Assembly: GCA_017860275.1 (NCBI GenBank)
Contig: JAFNAQ010000003.1
Span: 186,001 to 250,000, forward strand
Length of the DNA: 64,000 nt
Reading direction: 5' to 3'
Source of the DNA: Bacteroidota bacterium
GTDB lineage: Bacteria > Bacteroidota > Bacteroidia > Bacteroidales > P3
Part shown: positions 52,126 to 61,795 of the stretch, piece by piece
How the letters are laid out: every line of letters begins with the position of its first letter
Numbering within the stretch: the stretch's first letter is position 1
Program-made: the position numbers and the translations under genes
Notes under the pieces: model-generated
What the model was told of the DNA's origin: nothing
Database searches by the model: none
The model's input: the letters and a program-made list of their open reading frames with translations, nothing else

Positions 52126-53724
52126 TTATTGTATTGTAAATATCATTTGAGGGTTAGCAACCGATTTTTCTCCATCAGGTCCCTTTGCTCTAATACCTTC
52201 AATATATACTTTATTTCCTCTTCTAAGACGATTAATTTGAGCTAACATCTCTGGTGTGAATCTATTCCCCCTTGCTGTCAAAGGAGCTTGTCCATCACCA
52301 CCAGTATTAAATGTCATTTGAAACTCAGTTACAGTATAGGTAACAGGGAAGTCAAAACCTTCCATTACAACCTTTAGTCCTCCTTGTGCAGTCATAATTT
52401 CTTTTGCAATTCTTCCACCATCAGATGTTCCTACTTGAGCCTTTGGCTTTGGAATAGCTTTTACACGGAATTTCATAGAACCCATTTGCATAGTCTTTCC
52501 ATTGAAGTTGGCAGCAACATTAATAATTGCTTCCTTCTGAGTCTTAACATTTACAATATACTGTCCAGGTTTTACCTTAGATATTGTAGCACCACCGCCT
52601 CCAGTTATAGTTGGAACTAAACTTTCTGCTGAAGCACCAGGAACTGATATAGATACAGGATTATCAACTCCAATATAGAATACATTCATATTTGTTGGAG
52701 AAATTGTAGCAGATGGTGCTGCAACGAAATATTCCCCTGAGAATGGATAAGCATCCTCACCTGTTTCCTTCTTTACGTAAACAGTTCCTTGATATTTTTG
52801 AGGGCCTAAGGCTGTTGCTCCAAATTTTAATTTAATAACTCCTGAGTCGCTAACATAACCAGAACCTCTAACATCAGCTCTTAATTGTGTCTTTGAATCA
52901 TAAGCAGCAACAAAAACTTCTGCCTCATAATTATCTCCCTGCATTATATAAGTTGTCTTTGGAACAACCTTAGCTCTTACAGCATCAAATTTATAGTCAT
53001 CTTTACTAACTGCTGCAAACAAATCGTTCACAACGTCAAATTCTGCATTTTGAATTTCTGATTTGAACTTGCTAAGTAAAACTAAGTCAGCCATTGTAAT
53101 GGTATGGAAGAAATTATACATCTGCCAATTCATTTTTTGACCACTCTTACCTACGAACTCTTGCTTAGTTTTTATTTGAATTTTCTTAAGTTGGTCTCTA
53201 AATCCAGGATCAGCAAGTGCTAACATTTTATCTTGATATTCTTCAATCTTCTTTCTAAGCTCCATAGCTTTTCCTGTTGAACCAGTTTCAGATTGACCAA
53301 TGAAATAATTAGTAGCTGTAGTATAGTTATCCTTTTTTTGGATACCATCATATCCTTTTTCCTTAAGAAGTTTTATTGCTTCTGCCTTTCCTCCTTTTAA
53401 ATCCTCAACTTGAACTAATAAATCATATTTCATATCATCAATATAATTTATTATTTTCTGAGTTTCTGTTCTTACCTTCTTTGCTTTTTCCCAATTAGGT
53501 CCTATCTTTTCTGGATTTCCTGCATAGGCTCTTTCAAAAGAATAATAAGAACTTTCTATTTTTTTGGAAAACAAGGCATTTGTTGTTTCCATACTGTCAC
53601 CTACAGTTACAAAGGCTTGCAAGATTTCAACTGACACATTTAATGCCAACATAGCTGTTAACACCAAATACATCATCGAAATCATTCTTTGCCTCGGCGT
53701 TTCCGGACAATTCGTTGCACCCAT
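52126..53724 (-). CDS. gldM: type IX secretion/gliding motor protein GldM (PorM)
   Basis: A 532-residue protein with a short cytoplasmic start (TPRQRMISMMYLVLTAMLAL), one membrane helix (about 14-34) and a long periplasmic region of helical and then beta domains. With GldL it forms the proton-driven motor that powers secretion. Features such as NVSVEILQAFVTVGDSM after the helix and C-terminal AQGGLKVVMEGFDFPVTYTV are typical. Length is close to the usual 510-530. It lies between gldL (45 bp) and gldN (24 bp). Confidence 0.96.
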   Translation of the reverse strand: MGATNCPETPRQRMISMMYLVLTAMLALNVSVEILQAFVTVGDSMETTNALFSKKIESSYYSFERAYAGNPEKIGPNWEKAKKVRTETQKIINYIDDMKYDLLVQVEDLKGGKAEAIKLLKEKGYDGIQKKDNYTTATNYFIGQSETGSTGKAMELRKKIEEYQDKMLALADPGFRDQLKKIQIKTKQEFVGKSGQKMNWQMYNFFHTITMADLVLLSKFKSEIQNAEFDVVNDLFAAVSKDDYKFDAVRAKVVPKTTYIMQGDNYEAEVFVAAYDSKTQLRADVRGSGYVSDSGVIKLKFGATALGPQKYQGTVYVKKETGEDAYPFSGEYFVAAPSATISPTNMNVFYIGVDNPVSISVPGASAESLVPTITGGGGATISKVKPGQYIVNVKTQKEAIINVAANFNGKTMQMGSMKFRVKAIPKPKAQVGTSDGGRIAKEIMTAQGGLKVVMEGFDFPVTYTVTEFQMTFNTGGDGQAPLTARGNRFTPEMLAQINRLRRGNKVYIEGIRAKGPDGEKSVANPQMIFTIQ

Positions 53725-53769
53725 AGTTTATCTATATTATTTAGAGTTTATAATTTAATTGTTTCTTGA

Positions 53770-54714
53770 TTATGCTCTTGTTTGCATTGCTGCTAGCATA
53801 TTACCATAGATATCATTTAATGCAGTAACCTTCTTAGATAATGCATTCACTTGTTCTTTGTATCTAAGAACATTTTCAGCTGTATCAGCAAAGTTAACAA
53901 CCAAATTATCAATTTTCTCTTGTACTTGTTTTGTTGAATCTAATTGTGCAGTTGAATTTTGAATTTGTAATTCATACAATGCATTAATAGATGAAAGACT
54001 TGAAGCCATTGTTTTAAGTTCTTCTAGGTATGAAGTTTCTCCATTTGACAATGCGCTAGCAGTTTCTTTGTAAATATTAGATAATGTAGAAACAGCAGAT
54101 GTTGCATCTTGTACAGATGATAGATATTCTCCTGAAACCATTAAATCTTTATTTAAATACTCAGAAGTTTTTCTGTAAGCTGAAGATAATTCAACAACTG
54201 CTTCTGAAGCTCCATCTATATTTCTAATGAAATTATCTGTTGAAATTGTAGCATTTGCTACAGTTCCTAATTGACCTGCAGTTTCAGAAAGATTTTGTAA
54301 TCCTTTCCCTAGACTTTCGATTAATTCAGGTCCAATCTTAGCATTTGAAAGCATTTGGTCTAACGCTTGTGTTGTTGAGCCAACTAAAACGCCTTCCACA
54401 GCTCCAATTTGCCCATGAGCTATATCATGATCTTTCTTTCTTTTCTTTTTCTTTTCTTCTGCGTGAGGGTCTTCCATTCCTGCTAATTCAGGATAAGCTA
54501 ATGACCAATCATACTCAACGTGCAAAGGTTCAAATGCAGATACAAAAAATATAATTGCCTCAGTTCCCATACCTATTGTCAAAAGCTCTCCAGCTCCTGG
54601 CCAGTGTTGAATTTTGAATAAGGCACCTACAATAACGGCTGATGCACCAATACCATAAAGTTTTGCAGCTGTATTTTTATAAGCTTTACTTCTTACAATA
54701 CTATCTAAGCCCAT
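53770..54714 (-). CDS. gldL: type IX secretion/gliding motor protein GldL (PorL)
   Basis: A 314-residue inner-membrane protein. Two N-terminal helices (about 16-36 and 42-62; KLYGIGASAVIVGALFKIQH, then WPGAGELLTIGMGTEAIIFF) hold a conserved acidic residue in the second helix thought to carry protons. A long cytoplasmic coiled coil (about 120-310) follows. The length is like PorL of Porphyromonas and longer than GldL of Flavobacterium. It pairs with GldM as the motor. Confidence 0.95.
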   Translation of the reverse strand: MGLDSIVRSKAYKNTAAKLYGIGASAVIVGALFKIQHWPGAGELLTIGMGTEAIIFFVSAFEPLHVEYDWSLAYPELAGMEDPHAEEKKKKRKKDHDIAHGQIGAVEGVLVGSTTQALDQMLSNAKIGPELIESLGKGLQNLSETAGQLGTVANATISTDNFIRNIDGASEAVVELSSAYRKTSEYLNKDLMVSGEYLSSVQDATSAVSTLSNIYKETASALSNGETSYLEELKTMASSLSSINALYELQIQNSTAQLDSTKQVQEKIDNLVVNFADTAENVLRYKEQVNALSKKVTALNDIYGNMLAAMQTRA

Positions 54715-54746
54715 AATGAATGTTTTTTTTGAAATTAATATTTATT

Positions 54747-56120
54747 TTAATATTTATACACGTTTGATGATGTTTTTGGATTGTCTCCTCTTACTCTACC
54801 AATATATGATTGAACGCAACGGAAACCAACATAACTTTTACCAGAATCTTGATATTCGTATGAACGAGTTGCTGTTTGGATAAAGTGTTTTTGATCTTTC
54901 CAAGAACCTCCTCTAATTACTTTTCTCTTCATTACAGGACTATCATCCTCAGTTGAACTATATCTAGATACTTGACCTAAATCATGAGCAAAATTATATG
55001 CAGATTCGTTGAATGTGTCTTCACACCATTCAGATACATTCCCTGCCATATCATAAAGTCCAAAATCATTAGGAGCATAGTGAGCAACAATAACAGGAGT
55101 TATACCTCCATCATTATCGTAATTTCCACGCATAGGTTTATAATTAGCAATAAAACATCCTTTACCATTTCTTACATAAGGACCTCCCCATGGGTAAGCT
55201 CCACCTACACCACCACCTCTAGCTGCGTATTCCCATTCTGCCTCTGTTGGTAAACGAAAATCTTCCATTCTAGAATAATTATTTGACTCTAAGTAATTAT
55301 TCATCATAAGTGTTCTCCAAACTGAGAAAGCCTTAGCTTGTTTGTATGTAATCCCTATTACAGGGTAATTATCATAAACTGCATGTGAAAAATAAGAACG
55401 AGTCAAGTTATCGTTATATGAGTATGCATAATCATGTACCCAACACAAAGTATCTGGATAAATATTAATTACTTCCTTCTTTATTACTTGTTTTCTGTTC
55501 TTTAATCCATGAGGACGACCAGAAAATGCAGAACCCTTGAACTCATTATTTAGTTGCTGTCCTGAATTATCTTTTTTAGATGCTAAAGCTTGATCTATCC
55601 AATAATACTCATAGTTTAATTTCTTAACATCATACTGAGCCCTATTATAATATCTCTCATCAGATTGCAAAAATAAAGCCGATAATGCTTCTCTCTCATC
55701 AGTATTCTGCATACTCCAATCTATTTTTGCAGTCCAATTAATAGCTGGTGTAGGTAATTCCTCACCATATTGATCTGCTTCAATTAAATAGGTTTGTGGG
55801 GAAACTTCGCCAAGCAATCTATAAGCAATTGAATCTCTCACCCAATAAACAAATTGACGATATTCGTTATTTGTTATCTCAGTTTCATCCATCCAAAAAG
55901 ATGCTATCTGTACAGTCTTCGGCTGTATATTATACGTGGTATAAATATCTTCATCTGCCGAGCCCATCATAAAACTACCTTGAGGAACTTCTACCATTCC
56001 ATAAGGTTGCATATCTTCAAATAGTGGTCTGTCTTGAACTCCCACAAGCTCTCCATTATCAGTCGAACTACATCCGATAGCTATATAAGCTAACGAAGCT
56101 AATAAAAAGATTCTTTTCAT
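54747..56120 (-). CDS. gldK: type IX secretion/gliding lipoprotein GldK (PorK)
   Basis: A 457-residue lipoprotein (MKRIFLLASLAYIAIGC; lipobox Cys near 17) with a formylglycine-generating-enzyme-like domain: VPQGSFMMGS, FRLPTEAEWEYAARGG, GNVSEWCEDTF, RVIRGGSWKD, VGFRCV. In the T9SS this fold is structural and builds the outer periplasmic ring with GldN. The frame extends to a TTG at 56177; the ATG 56120 directly precedes the signal and is chosen. It is 33 bp upstream of gldL. Confidence 0.95.
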   Translation of the reverse strand: MKRIFLLASLAYIAIGCSSTDNGELVGVQDRPLFEDMQPYGMVEVPQGSFMMGSADEDIYTTYNIQPKTVQIASFWMDETEITNNEYRQFVYWVRDSIAYRLLGEVSPQTYLIEADQYGEELPTPAINWTAKIDWSMQNTDEREALSALFLQSDERYYNRAQYDVKKLNYEYYWIDQALASKKDNSGQQLNNEFKGSAFSGRPHGLKNRKQVIKKEVINIYPDTLCWVHDYAYSYNDNLTRSYFSHAVYDNYPVIGITYKQAKAFSVWRTLMMNNYLESNNYSRMEDFRLPTEAEWEYAARGGGVGGAYPWGGPYVRNGKGCFIANYKPMRGNYDNDGGITPVIVAHYAPNDFGLYDMAGNVSEWCEDTFNESAYNFAHDLGQVSRYSSTEDDSPVMKRKVIRGGSWKDQKHFIQTATRSYEYQDSGKSYVGFRCVQSYIGRVRGDNPKTSSNVYKY

Positions 56121-56183
56121 ATTTAGAAATATTTTATTTTTTCTTTTATAAACGTAATATGTATTTATATGTTTCAATTTATT

Positions 56184-57197
56184 CTAATTTCTACGAGTGT
56201 TTCTATAGCTTGTAGGAGGTTTCGGAGGATTTTCAATTTTGAAGCAATATCTTACAAACAAGTCAAGAGAACCTGACCCTTGAGTAGATAATCTAGAAGT
56301 AGGAATATCATATGCTAATCCTAATTTGAATCCACCTAAGCTAAATCCACCCATAACACTAATAGCATCTTGAATACGATAATTTAGTCCACCCCAAAAT
56401 TTATGATTATATTCTAGTAAACAAGAAGCATCGAGTTGAAAGGTTGAAAATTCCGTTTTAAATAGAACAGAAGGAAGTACTCTTAAAGAAGGATTTGAAG
56501 GGACAGTCCAATCATATCCTGCCATCACGTAATAATGCCTCCTATTTTCCCAATTTAATTTATCACTCTTGGTTTGCAATATTTTTGCTGTTGACAATCC
56601 TGCATAAAACTTTCCAGGTACTTGATAATATATACCAGCTCCTAAGTCGAATATGAAATCATCTAATTTATCCCCATTTGCAAGTAAGGGGTCATTAGAT
56701 TCAATAATCTGATCTCTTACATCAAACTGATCAGATCCTACCAGTTTAGAAAAATCTAATGAAGCACTAAAAAATTGGGCTTCAAGCCCAATTGCTAAAT
56801 TCCCTGTAGGAAGTTCAAATCTATAAGCGTAATCTATTTTTACAAATGTATTGTTCCACCATCCAATTTTATCAGAAATAATTGTTGCTCCTAAACCTCC
56901 ATGTAAAAGACTAACAGGAGCATCCAAAGAAAAATTGATTGTTTGAGGAGTAGATGGAGCTGATCCACTTGGATCAGAAAAAGCCATTCCCATCCATTGA
57001 TTTCTGTAAAATCCTGTCAGACACATAGCTCCATTACTTCCTGCGTATGCAGGGTTATAAGATAAACGATTAAACATGTATTGCGTAAATTCGGGCTCTT
57101 GTTGAGCAAAACCAACAAAAGGGGTCATTGCTACAATAACCAACAAATAAGTTTTAACAAATTTGTTTAATAAAAACATGATTTTTCGTTTATACAT
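56184..57197 (-). CDS. porP: PorP/SprF family type IX secretion outer-membrane protein
   Basis: A 337-residue outer-membrane beta-barrel protein. A signal peptide ends near residue 31 (VGFAQ). The family start EPEFTQYMFNRLSYNPAYAG follows, then GFYRNQWMG and a C-terminal strand region LFVRYCF. PorP/SprF proteins help the T9SS and its PorE anchor or deliver cell-surface adhesins. It is the first gene of the operon, downstream of a -7 box (57314-57321). ATG 57179 (MFLLNKF) is an alternative start that gives a shorter signal peptide. Confidence 0.94.
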   Translation of the reverse strand: MYKRKIMFLLNKFVKTYLLVIVAMTPFVGFAQQEPEFTQYMFNRLSYNPAYAGSNGAMCLTGFYRNQWMGMAFSDPSGSAPSTPQTINFSLDAPVSLLHGGLGATIISDKIGWWNNTFVKIDYAYRFELPTGNLAIGLEAQFFSASLDFSKLVGSDQFDVRDQIIESNDPLLANGDKLDDFIFDLGAGIYYQVPGKFYAGLSTAKILQTKSDKLNWENRRHYYVMAGYDWTVPSNPSLRVLPSVLFKTEFSTFQLDASCLLEYNHKFWGGLNYRIQDAISVMGGFSLGGFKLGLAYDIPTSRLSTQGSGSLDLFVRYCFKIENPPKPPTSYRNTRRN

Positions 57198-57313
57198 ACT
57201 TCAAAATATAAAGCTAATATGGCTATCAAAGAATAGCAATACTTTTATGTTTTTCTTTAATTATTAATAATATAGCACTATGTAGATATAGTATTTTACA
57301 AAATGCCGTCTTG

Positions 57314-57321
57314 CAAAAGTA
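57314..57321 (-). promoter_or_regulatory. -7 box for the porP-gldKLMN operon
   Basis: The minus strand reads TACTTTTG, a match to TAnnTTTG, about 115-130 nt before porP. This implies a fairly long 5' leader. The -33 region is a T run without clear TTTG. Confidence 0.5.
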
Positions 57322-57347
57322 AAAAAAAAAAGTTTAATATAAAATTA

Positions 57348-58091
57348 TTATGTGTTTTTCTTTTCTAAAATGTGTGCAAAAGAATATTTAGCCTTCAATT
57401 CCTCTAGTGCCTGGTTTGCTGTTTTAGAAGAAACAAAGGGCCCAATATTAACATAATAAAATTTTTGACCTTTTGCTTTTACCACCCTTGATATATACTT
57501 ATATTTCTCTGGTAGTTGATTAATTATCAATCTTGCATTATCTTGACTATCAGCCGTAGCTAATCGAATATAATACGCAAATAAATAGCTCTCTTCTATG
57601 TTAGATCTTTTAGCAAAAATAAGTGAATCAAATACTGCACTTTTAACACTATCTATTTGTTGAGCCCTATCAAAAATACCAAAAATTTCATCTTGTTTAG
57701 CCCAAATATCATAATAATCATTACTTATCACTTCAACTTTTACAGGAATAGAACCTGATTCAATCATTTGTATCCTTTTTGCTGCGACAAGTGTTAAGTC
57801 AATAACGCCCTTCTTCTTACATCTATCATTAATTCTTACAATAATTGAGCGACCATTTTTTTTATTTGTTACCTTTACAAGAGTATTAAGTGGGATTGTT
57901 TTATGAGCTGCTGTATATTTAGTTTGAGAAAAAAGCTCCCCGGTTGAGGTTTTCCTATTTACAAATTTATCATGATAATATGTAGCCTTTTTATCTAACG
58001 TAGACTTACCAAACTTTTCTTGAGAAAAAATCTGGATAGAAAATAAAAGTATAAAAAATAAAAAATAAAACTTTAATAATTTGTTTACCAT
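57348..58091 (-). CDS. rlpA: RlpA-like double-psi beta-barrel protein with SPOR domain
   Basis: A 247-residue exported protein. After the signal peptide (about 1-23, IQIFSQ) comes the RlpA-type double-psi beta-barrel (about 34-120; KATYYHDKFVNRKTSTGE, TAAHKTIPLNTLVKVTN, RINDRC). A C-terminal SPOR domain (about 165-243; YYVNIGPFVSSKTANQALEE) should bind bare septal peptidoglycan. RlpA members can be lytic transglycosylases, and the conserved Asp of the active-site region (NDRC) is present. It overlaps kdsC by 7 bp and ends the LPS operon. Confidence 0.9.
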   Translation of the reverse strand: MVNKLLKFYFLFFILLFSIQIFSQEKFGKSTLDKKATYYHDKFVNRKTSTGELFSQTKYTAAHKTIPLNTLVKVTNKKNGRSIIVRINDRCKKKGVIDLTLVAAKRIQMIESGSIPVKVEVISNDYYDIWAKQDEIFGIFDRAQQIDSVKSAVFDSLIFAKRSNIEESYLFAYYIRLATADSQDNARLIINQLPEKYKYISRVVKAKGQKFYYVNIGPFVSSKTANQALEELKAKYSFAHILEKKNT

Positions 58092-58603
58092 GCTTTAGCA
58101 TCTTCGTGAAACCATGTATTATGCAACCGCATAACTTGTTCTATAATATCTCTTGCACAGCCATACCCCCCATTTTTATTAGAGATATAATCCGAAATAG
58201 ATTTAATTTCCTCCGCAGCATCAGCTGGGCATGCAGAAACTCCTGCCTCCATCATAACATCATAATCTGGTATATCATCCCCCATATAGAGCACCTCATC
58301 AGCATTAAGTCCCTTTTGATTAAGGTAGTTATGAAATATTTCCTTCTTTTTATGAGATCCCAGAAATACATCTTTTATTCCCAACATCTCCATCCTTGCT
58401 TGAATACTATCTCCTTTGCCTCCTGATATTATTGCTACCTCATAACCCTTTCTTATAGCATATTGGAGAGCATAACCATCCTTAACATTTCCTGAACGCA
58501 TAACTATTCTTTGGTCTGCCACCCATAAAAATCCATCACTTAATACCCCATCGTAATCAAATACAAAAGCCTTTATTTTTTTTAGTTTTGCCTTATAATT
58601 CAT
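58085..58603 (-). CDS. kdsC: KdsC-type HAD phosphatase (Kdo 8-phosphate phosphatase)
   Basis: A 172-residue HAD phosphatase of the capless KdsC type, releasing Kdo for lipopolysaccharide. The HAD motifs are FDYDGVLSDG (about 14-23), the Ser of ISGGKGDS (about 58-65), Lys of KKKEIF and MGDDIPDYDVM (about 106-116). It lies 1 bp from hldD and overlaps rlpA; both positions point to coupled expression with LPS genes. Confidence 0.92.
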   Translation of the reverse strand: MNYKAKLKKIKAFVFDYDGVLSDGFLWVADQRIVMRSGNVKDGYALQYAIRKGYEVAIISGGKGDSIQARMEMLGIKDVFLGSHKKKEIFHNYLNQKGLNADEVLYMGDDIPDYDVMMEAGVSACPADAAEEIKSISDYISNKNGGYGCARDIIEQVMRLHNTWFHEDAKAW

Positions 58604-58604
58604 T

Positions 58605-59570
58605 TTAGTAGTATGATTTCGTCATTAAATAATTTTGAACATAATCCTTTACTCCATCTTCTAAAGAATAAAAATCTTCCTTATACCCAGCATCCTTTAA
58701 CTTTTGCATATTAGCCTCTGTAAAGTACTGATATTTATCCCTAATATCTTCTGGGATATCAACAAACTCAATATTAGGTGCTATTCCCAAAGCGTCAAAC
58801 GTAGCAACAGCTAAATCATAAAAACTTCTAGCTTTACCTGTCCCAAGATTATATACTCCTGAATTTGGTTTATTGTCCATCAAAAAAGCCATAACAGAAA
58901 TTAGGTCTTTTACGTAGATAAAATCTCTTAGTTGCATTCCATTCTTATAATCAGGTCGATGTGAACGAAACAATTTAACTAAACCAGTTGAATTTATTTG
59001 ATTAAAGGAATGAAAAATAACAGAAGCCATTCTTTGTTTATGATATTCGTTTGGACCATAAACATTAAAAAATTTCAATCCAGCCCAAAAAGGAGGAGTT
59101 TTTTCTTGTTTCAAAACCCATAAATCGAATTCTTGTTTTGAATTACCATAAGGGTTTAGTGGCTTAAGCTGTGATATTAATTCATGGTTATCATCGTATC
59201 CTAATTCTCCATCGCCATAAGTTGCAGCAGAAGAAGCATAAACCATAGGGATATTATTCTCTGAGCATATTTTCCAAATACTCTTCGAATATTCTAAGTT
59301 AAGCTCAACAAATACTTCCCAATTAAATTCAGCAGTATCTGTTCTTGCTCCAAGGTGAAAAATACTATCTACTTTTGAATGATTAGTATTGAACCAATCT
59401 ATAAAGTCTTTTCTATCTATTTTGAGAGAAAAATCTAATCGACTATAATTATCTATCTTATATTCCTTCGAAAAGTCATCAACAATAATTATATCTTTTC
59501 TCCCCAATTTATTCAATTTGCTAACCATACAGCTACCAATAAAACCAGCAGCTCCAGTAACTACAACCAT
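58605..59570 (-). CDS. hldD: ADP-L-glycero-D-manno-heptose 6-epimerase
   Basis: A 321-residue NADP-dependent extended SDR. It starts MVVVTGAAGFIGSCMVSKLN with the Rossmann loop. It then shows FHLGARTDT (about 72-80), the active-site YASSAATYG, NPYGNSKQEFD with the catalytic Tyr-Lys pair, and FNVYGPNEYHKQRMASV, typical of HldD/RfaD. It makes the heptose donor of the LPS inner core. It lies in the operon lptB, deacetylase, hldD, kdsC, rlpA. Confidence 0.95.
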   Translation of the reverse strand: MVVVTGAAGFIGSCMVSKLNKLGRKDIIIVDDFSKEYKIDNYSRLDFSLKIDRKDFIDWFNTNHSKVDSIFHLGARTDTAEFNWEVFVELNLEYSKSIWKICSENNIPMVYASSAATYGDGELGYDDNHELISQLKPLNPYGNSKQEFDLWVLKQEKTPPFWAGLKFFNVYGPNEYHKQRMASVIFHSFNQINSTGLVKLFRSHRPDYKNGMQLRDFIYVKDLISVMAFLMDNKPNSGVYNLGTGKARSFYDLAVATFDALGIAPNIEFVDIPEDIRDKYQYFTEANMQKLKDAGYKEDFYSLEDGVKDYVQNYLMTKSYY

Positions 59571-59589
59571 ATTATATTATTTTATTTTG

Positions 59590-60936
59590 TTAAACACTTT
59601 TATTTATTTCAGTATATGGTGCTCTATCCAATTTCGAGACATATTCTAACATCGTTTCGTACACATCTCGCCAACCATTCCACTCGTATCTTTCACAAAG
59701 AGTTTCATTATGCCAAATACTAATAAAATCTCCATTCACATCTGCAATATTATCTACAATGCTTTTTATAGCTTGCATTGCCTCATCCGCGTTTAATTTC
59801 ATCCCTTTTTTAAGAGCAACATCCATTATCGCAAATGGGTGAAGTCTTAGATTTGTCTCAACGTCAAATTCTAAATCATAAAAATTAAATTCAGTACAAA
59901 TTCCAGCCCTAAAACCTATAATATTTGAATATCCCATCGAATAATCATCAGTAATTTTATTCTCTATCAGGGTTCGAAATGAAACCGGTAATCGAAACCT
60001 AAGAAAATGAAAACGACTCCTAAAAACAGGTTTATGAATAACCTCAATAATATCCCTTAGTTGTTTTGTGAGTTGTTTTGGGTCATCAAAAGAATCATAA
60101 GAAGGGTGAATGCCAACCTTAGCATAATCACATAAAAACTTAATCAATCTTTGAAATCTCCTATTATACGGAGAGATATTCTTATCGTACTTTCCAAAAC
60201 TCCCAAATAAAACAAAATATATTGTTTTTAGTTTAAACTTATTTATTAACGAGATTTGATAATTAAAAGTATCATAAGGGTCCATTTCTTTCTTCATAAG
60301 CACATTTATCCTAAATAAACATTCCGAAAAATCGCCCCTTAATAAATCTCTAAAAAACCCATATAATTTTCTTATTACACTCTTTTCTGAAAAAGAATAT
60401 GCGGAATCTATATCTATTGTATTGAAATATCTAAAATATCTTTGTTTAATCTCAAAACTTGGATAATGTTCATTTATCATCTTATCAAGTTTCTTTGCCC
60501 ATATATTTACTATTGGAATATCTAGAAAGTTATTTTTGTAAGCTATGCTATCCTCATGCCTAAATCTACCATGTTCATCTTGCATATATGGCAAATACTC
60601 CTCATATCTTGACACAAGATAAAAGCTTGCAGCAAAAATATCAAAAGGAATACTGGATTTTGAAGAATAAGTCCTAAAAAATGCAGGAATGCCATCAAAA
60701 TAAAATGCTTCAATATTTTTATCCTCAATGACAGTTTCAAATAATAAATCCTTTGAGTAGATAAAGACCTCGTCAGAAATCTTCTTCTTTGAGTATGATA
60801 GTTTTGGACCTTCAAATGCAATGAAATCTTCTTTTTTATTTGTAATATGATACTCAATGCCTAAAATATCTCTAAAAATGAAATTTAAAGTATATCCTAA
60901 ACGATTAGTAATCCTATCTACATAAATTAGAAGCAT
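59590..60936 (-). CDS. polysaccharide deacetylase family protein
   Basis: A 448-residue protein with an N-terminal domain common to Bacteroidota members (about 1-150; RLGYTLNFIFRDILGIEYHI, and SRYEEYLPYMQDEHGRF). A NodB-like deacetylase barrel follows, with FNTIDIDSAYSF (about 172-183, the Asp pair) and KVGIHPSYDSFDDP (about 273-286, the His region). The HxxxH metal pair is not clean (His then Tyr and Asp), so activity and substrate are uncertain. It is 21 bp after lptB and 19 bp before hldD, which suggests a role in envelope glycan modification. Confidence 0.87.
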   Translation of the reverse strand: MLLIYVDRITNRLGYTLNFIFRDILGIEYHITNKKEDFIAFEGPKLSYSKKKISDEVFIYSKDLLFETVIEDKNIEAFYFDGIPAFFRTYSSKSSIPFDIFAASFYLVSRYEEYLPYMQDEHGRFRHEDSIAYKNNFLDIPIVNIWAKKLDKMINEHYPSFEIKQRYFRYFNTIDIDSAYSFSEKSVIRKLYGFFRDLLRGDFSECLFRINVLMKKEMDPYDTFNYQISLINKFKLKTIYFVLFGSFGKYDKNISPYNRRFQRLIKFLCDYAKVGIHPSYDSFDDPKQLTKQLRDIIEVIHKPVFRSRFHFLRFRLPVSFRTLIENKITDDYSMGYSNIIGFRAGICTEFNFYDLEFDVETNLRLHPFAIMDVALKKGMKLNADEAMQAIKSIVDNIADVNGDFISIWHNETLCERYEWNGWRDVYETMLEYVSKLDRAPYTEINKSV

Positions 60937-60957
60937 GAAAATAATATTAATTAATAA

Positions 60958-61680
60958 CTAGCGCAATTCAAAATTCTCGCCTAAGTATTTTTTCCTAACT
61001 TGTGGATCTGAAGCAAGCTCTTGGGGTGTTCCTGATTTTAATACATCTCCTTCGAAAAGTAAATAAGCTCTATCTGTTATTGTAAGCGTTTCGTGAACAT
61101 TATGATCAGTAATCAATACACCAATATTTCTTTCCTTTAATTTTGCAACAATTGCCTGAATGTCTTGAACGGCAATAGGGTCTACCCCTGCAAAAGGTTC
61201 ATCTAGTAGAATAAATTTAGGATCAGCAGCCAAAGCTCTTGCAATCTCTGTTCTCCTTCTCTCCCCTCCCGAAAGTTGATTGCCATTGCTCTTCCTTATA
61301 TGTTTTAGACTAAACTCATCTAAAAGTTCCTCCATTATTCTTTCTCTTTCTTTTTGAGGCATTTTTCTAAACTCAAGAACAGACATAATATTATCCTCCA
61401 CCGATAGTGTGCGAAAAACAGAAGCCTCTTGAGCAAGATACCCAACACCATTCTGAGCCCTTTTATACATTGGCATATCAGTTATCTCAATATCATCCAA
61501 GAACACCTTACCACTAAAAGGTTTAATCAACCCAACCATCATATAGAATGTAGTAGTCTTTCCAGCTCCATTAGGACCTAATAGACCAACAATCTCACCT
61601 TGACTAACCTCAATAGAAACACCCTTTACTACAGTTCTTTTTCTGTATTTTTTGAAAACATTTTCTGTATACAATCTCAT
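60958..61680 (-). CDS. lptB: LPS export ABC transporter ATP-binding protein LptB
   Basis: A 240-residue ATPase. Walker A is GPNGAGKTT (about 35-43), the Q-loop region is [18 protein letters not shown], the signature is [15 protein letters not shown] (about 136-150), Walker B is [13 protein letters not shown], and the switch is TDHNVHETL. The ASVFRxLSVxDN and DHNVxETL blocks identify LptB rather than a generic ABC ATPase. It drives LPS transport from the inner membrane with LptFGC. It heads the LPS operon behind a -7 box (61725-61732). Confidence 0.96.
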   Translation of the reverse strand: MRLYTENVFKKYRKRTVVKGVSIEVSQGEIVGLLGPNGAGKTTTFYMMVGLIKPFSGKVFLDDIEITDMPMYKRAQNGVGYLAQEASVFRTLSVEDNIMSVLEFRKMPQKERERIMEELLDEFSLKHIRKSNGNQLSGGERRRTEIARALAADPKFILLDEPFAGVDPIAVQDIQAIVAKLKERNIGVLITDHNVHETLTITDRAYLLFEGDVLKSGTPQELASDPQVRKKYLGENFELR

Positions 61681-61724
61681 CTCTAATCTACTTATTCTAT
61701 TTCAAGTATTCCACTATTAAAGGG

Positions 61725-61732
61725 CAAAGTTA
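61725..61732 (-). promoter_or_regulatory. -7 box for the lptB operon
   Basis: The minus strand reads TAACTTTG, a match to TAnnTTTG, 45 bp before lptB. It is divergent from the box at 61754. Confidence 0.55.
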
Positions 61733-61753
61733 AATAATTTATTCCAAAAAACT

Positions 61754-61761
61754 TATCTTTG
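61754..61761 (+). promoter_or_regulatory. -7 box for the 61796 gene
   Basis: TATCTTTG matches TAnnTTTG, 35 bp before the ATG at 61796. Confidence 0.55.
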
Positions 61762-61795
61762 CACTTATTATTGTAAATAAGCACTATAATACAAA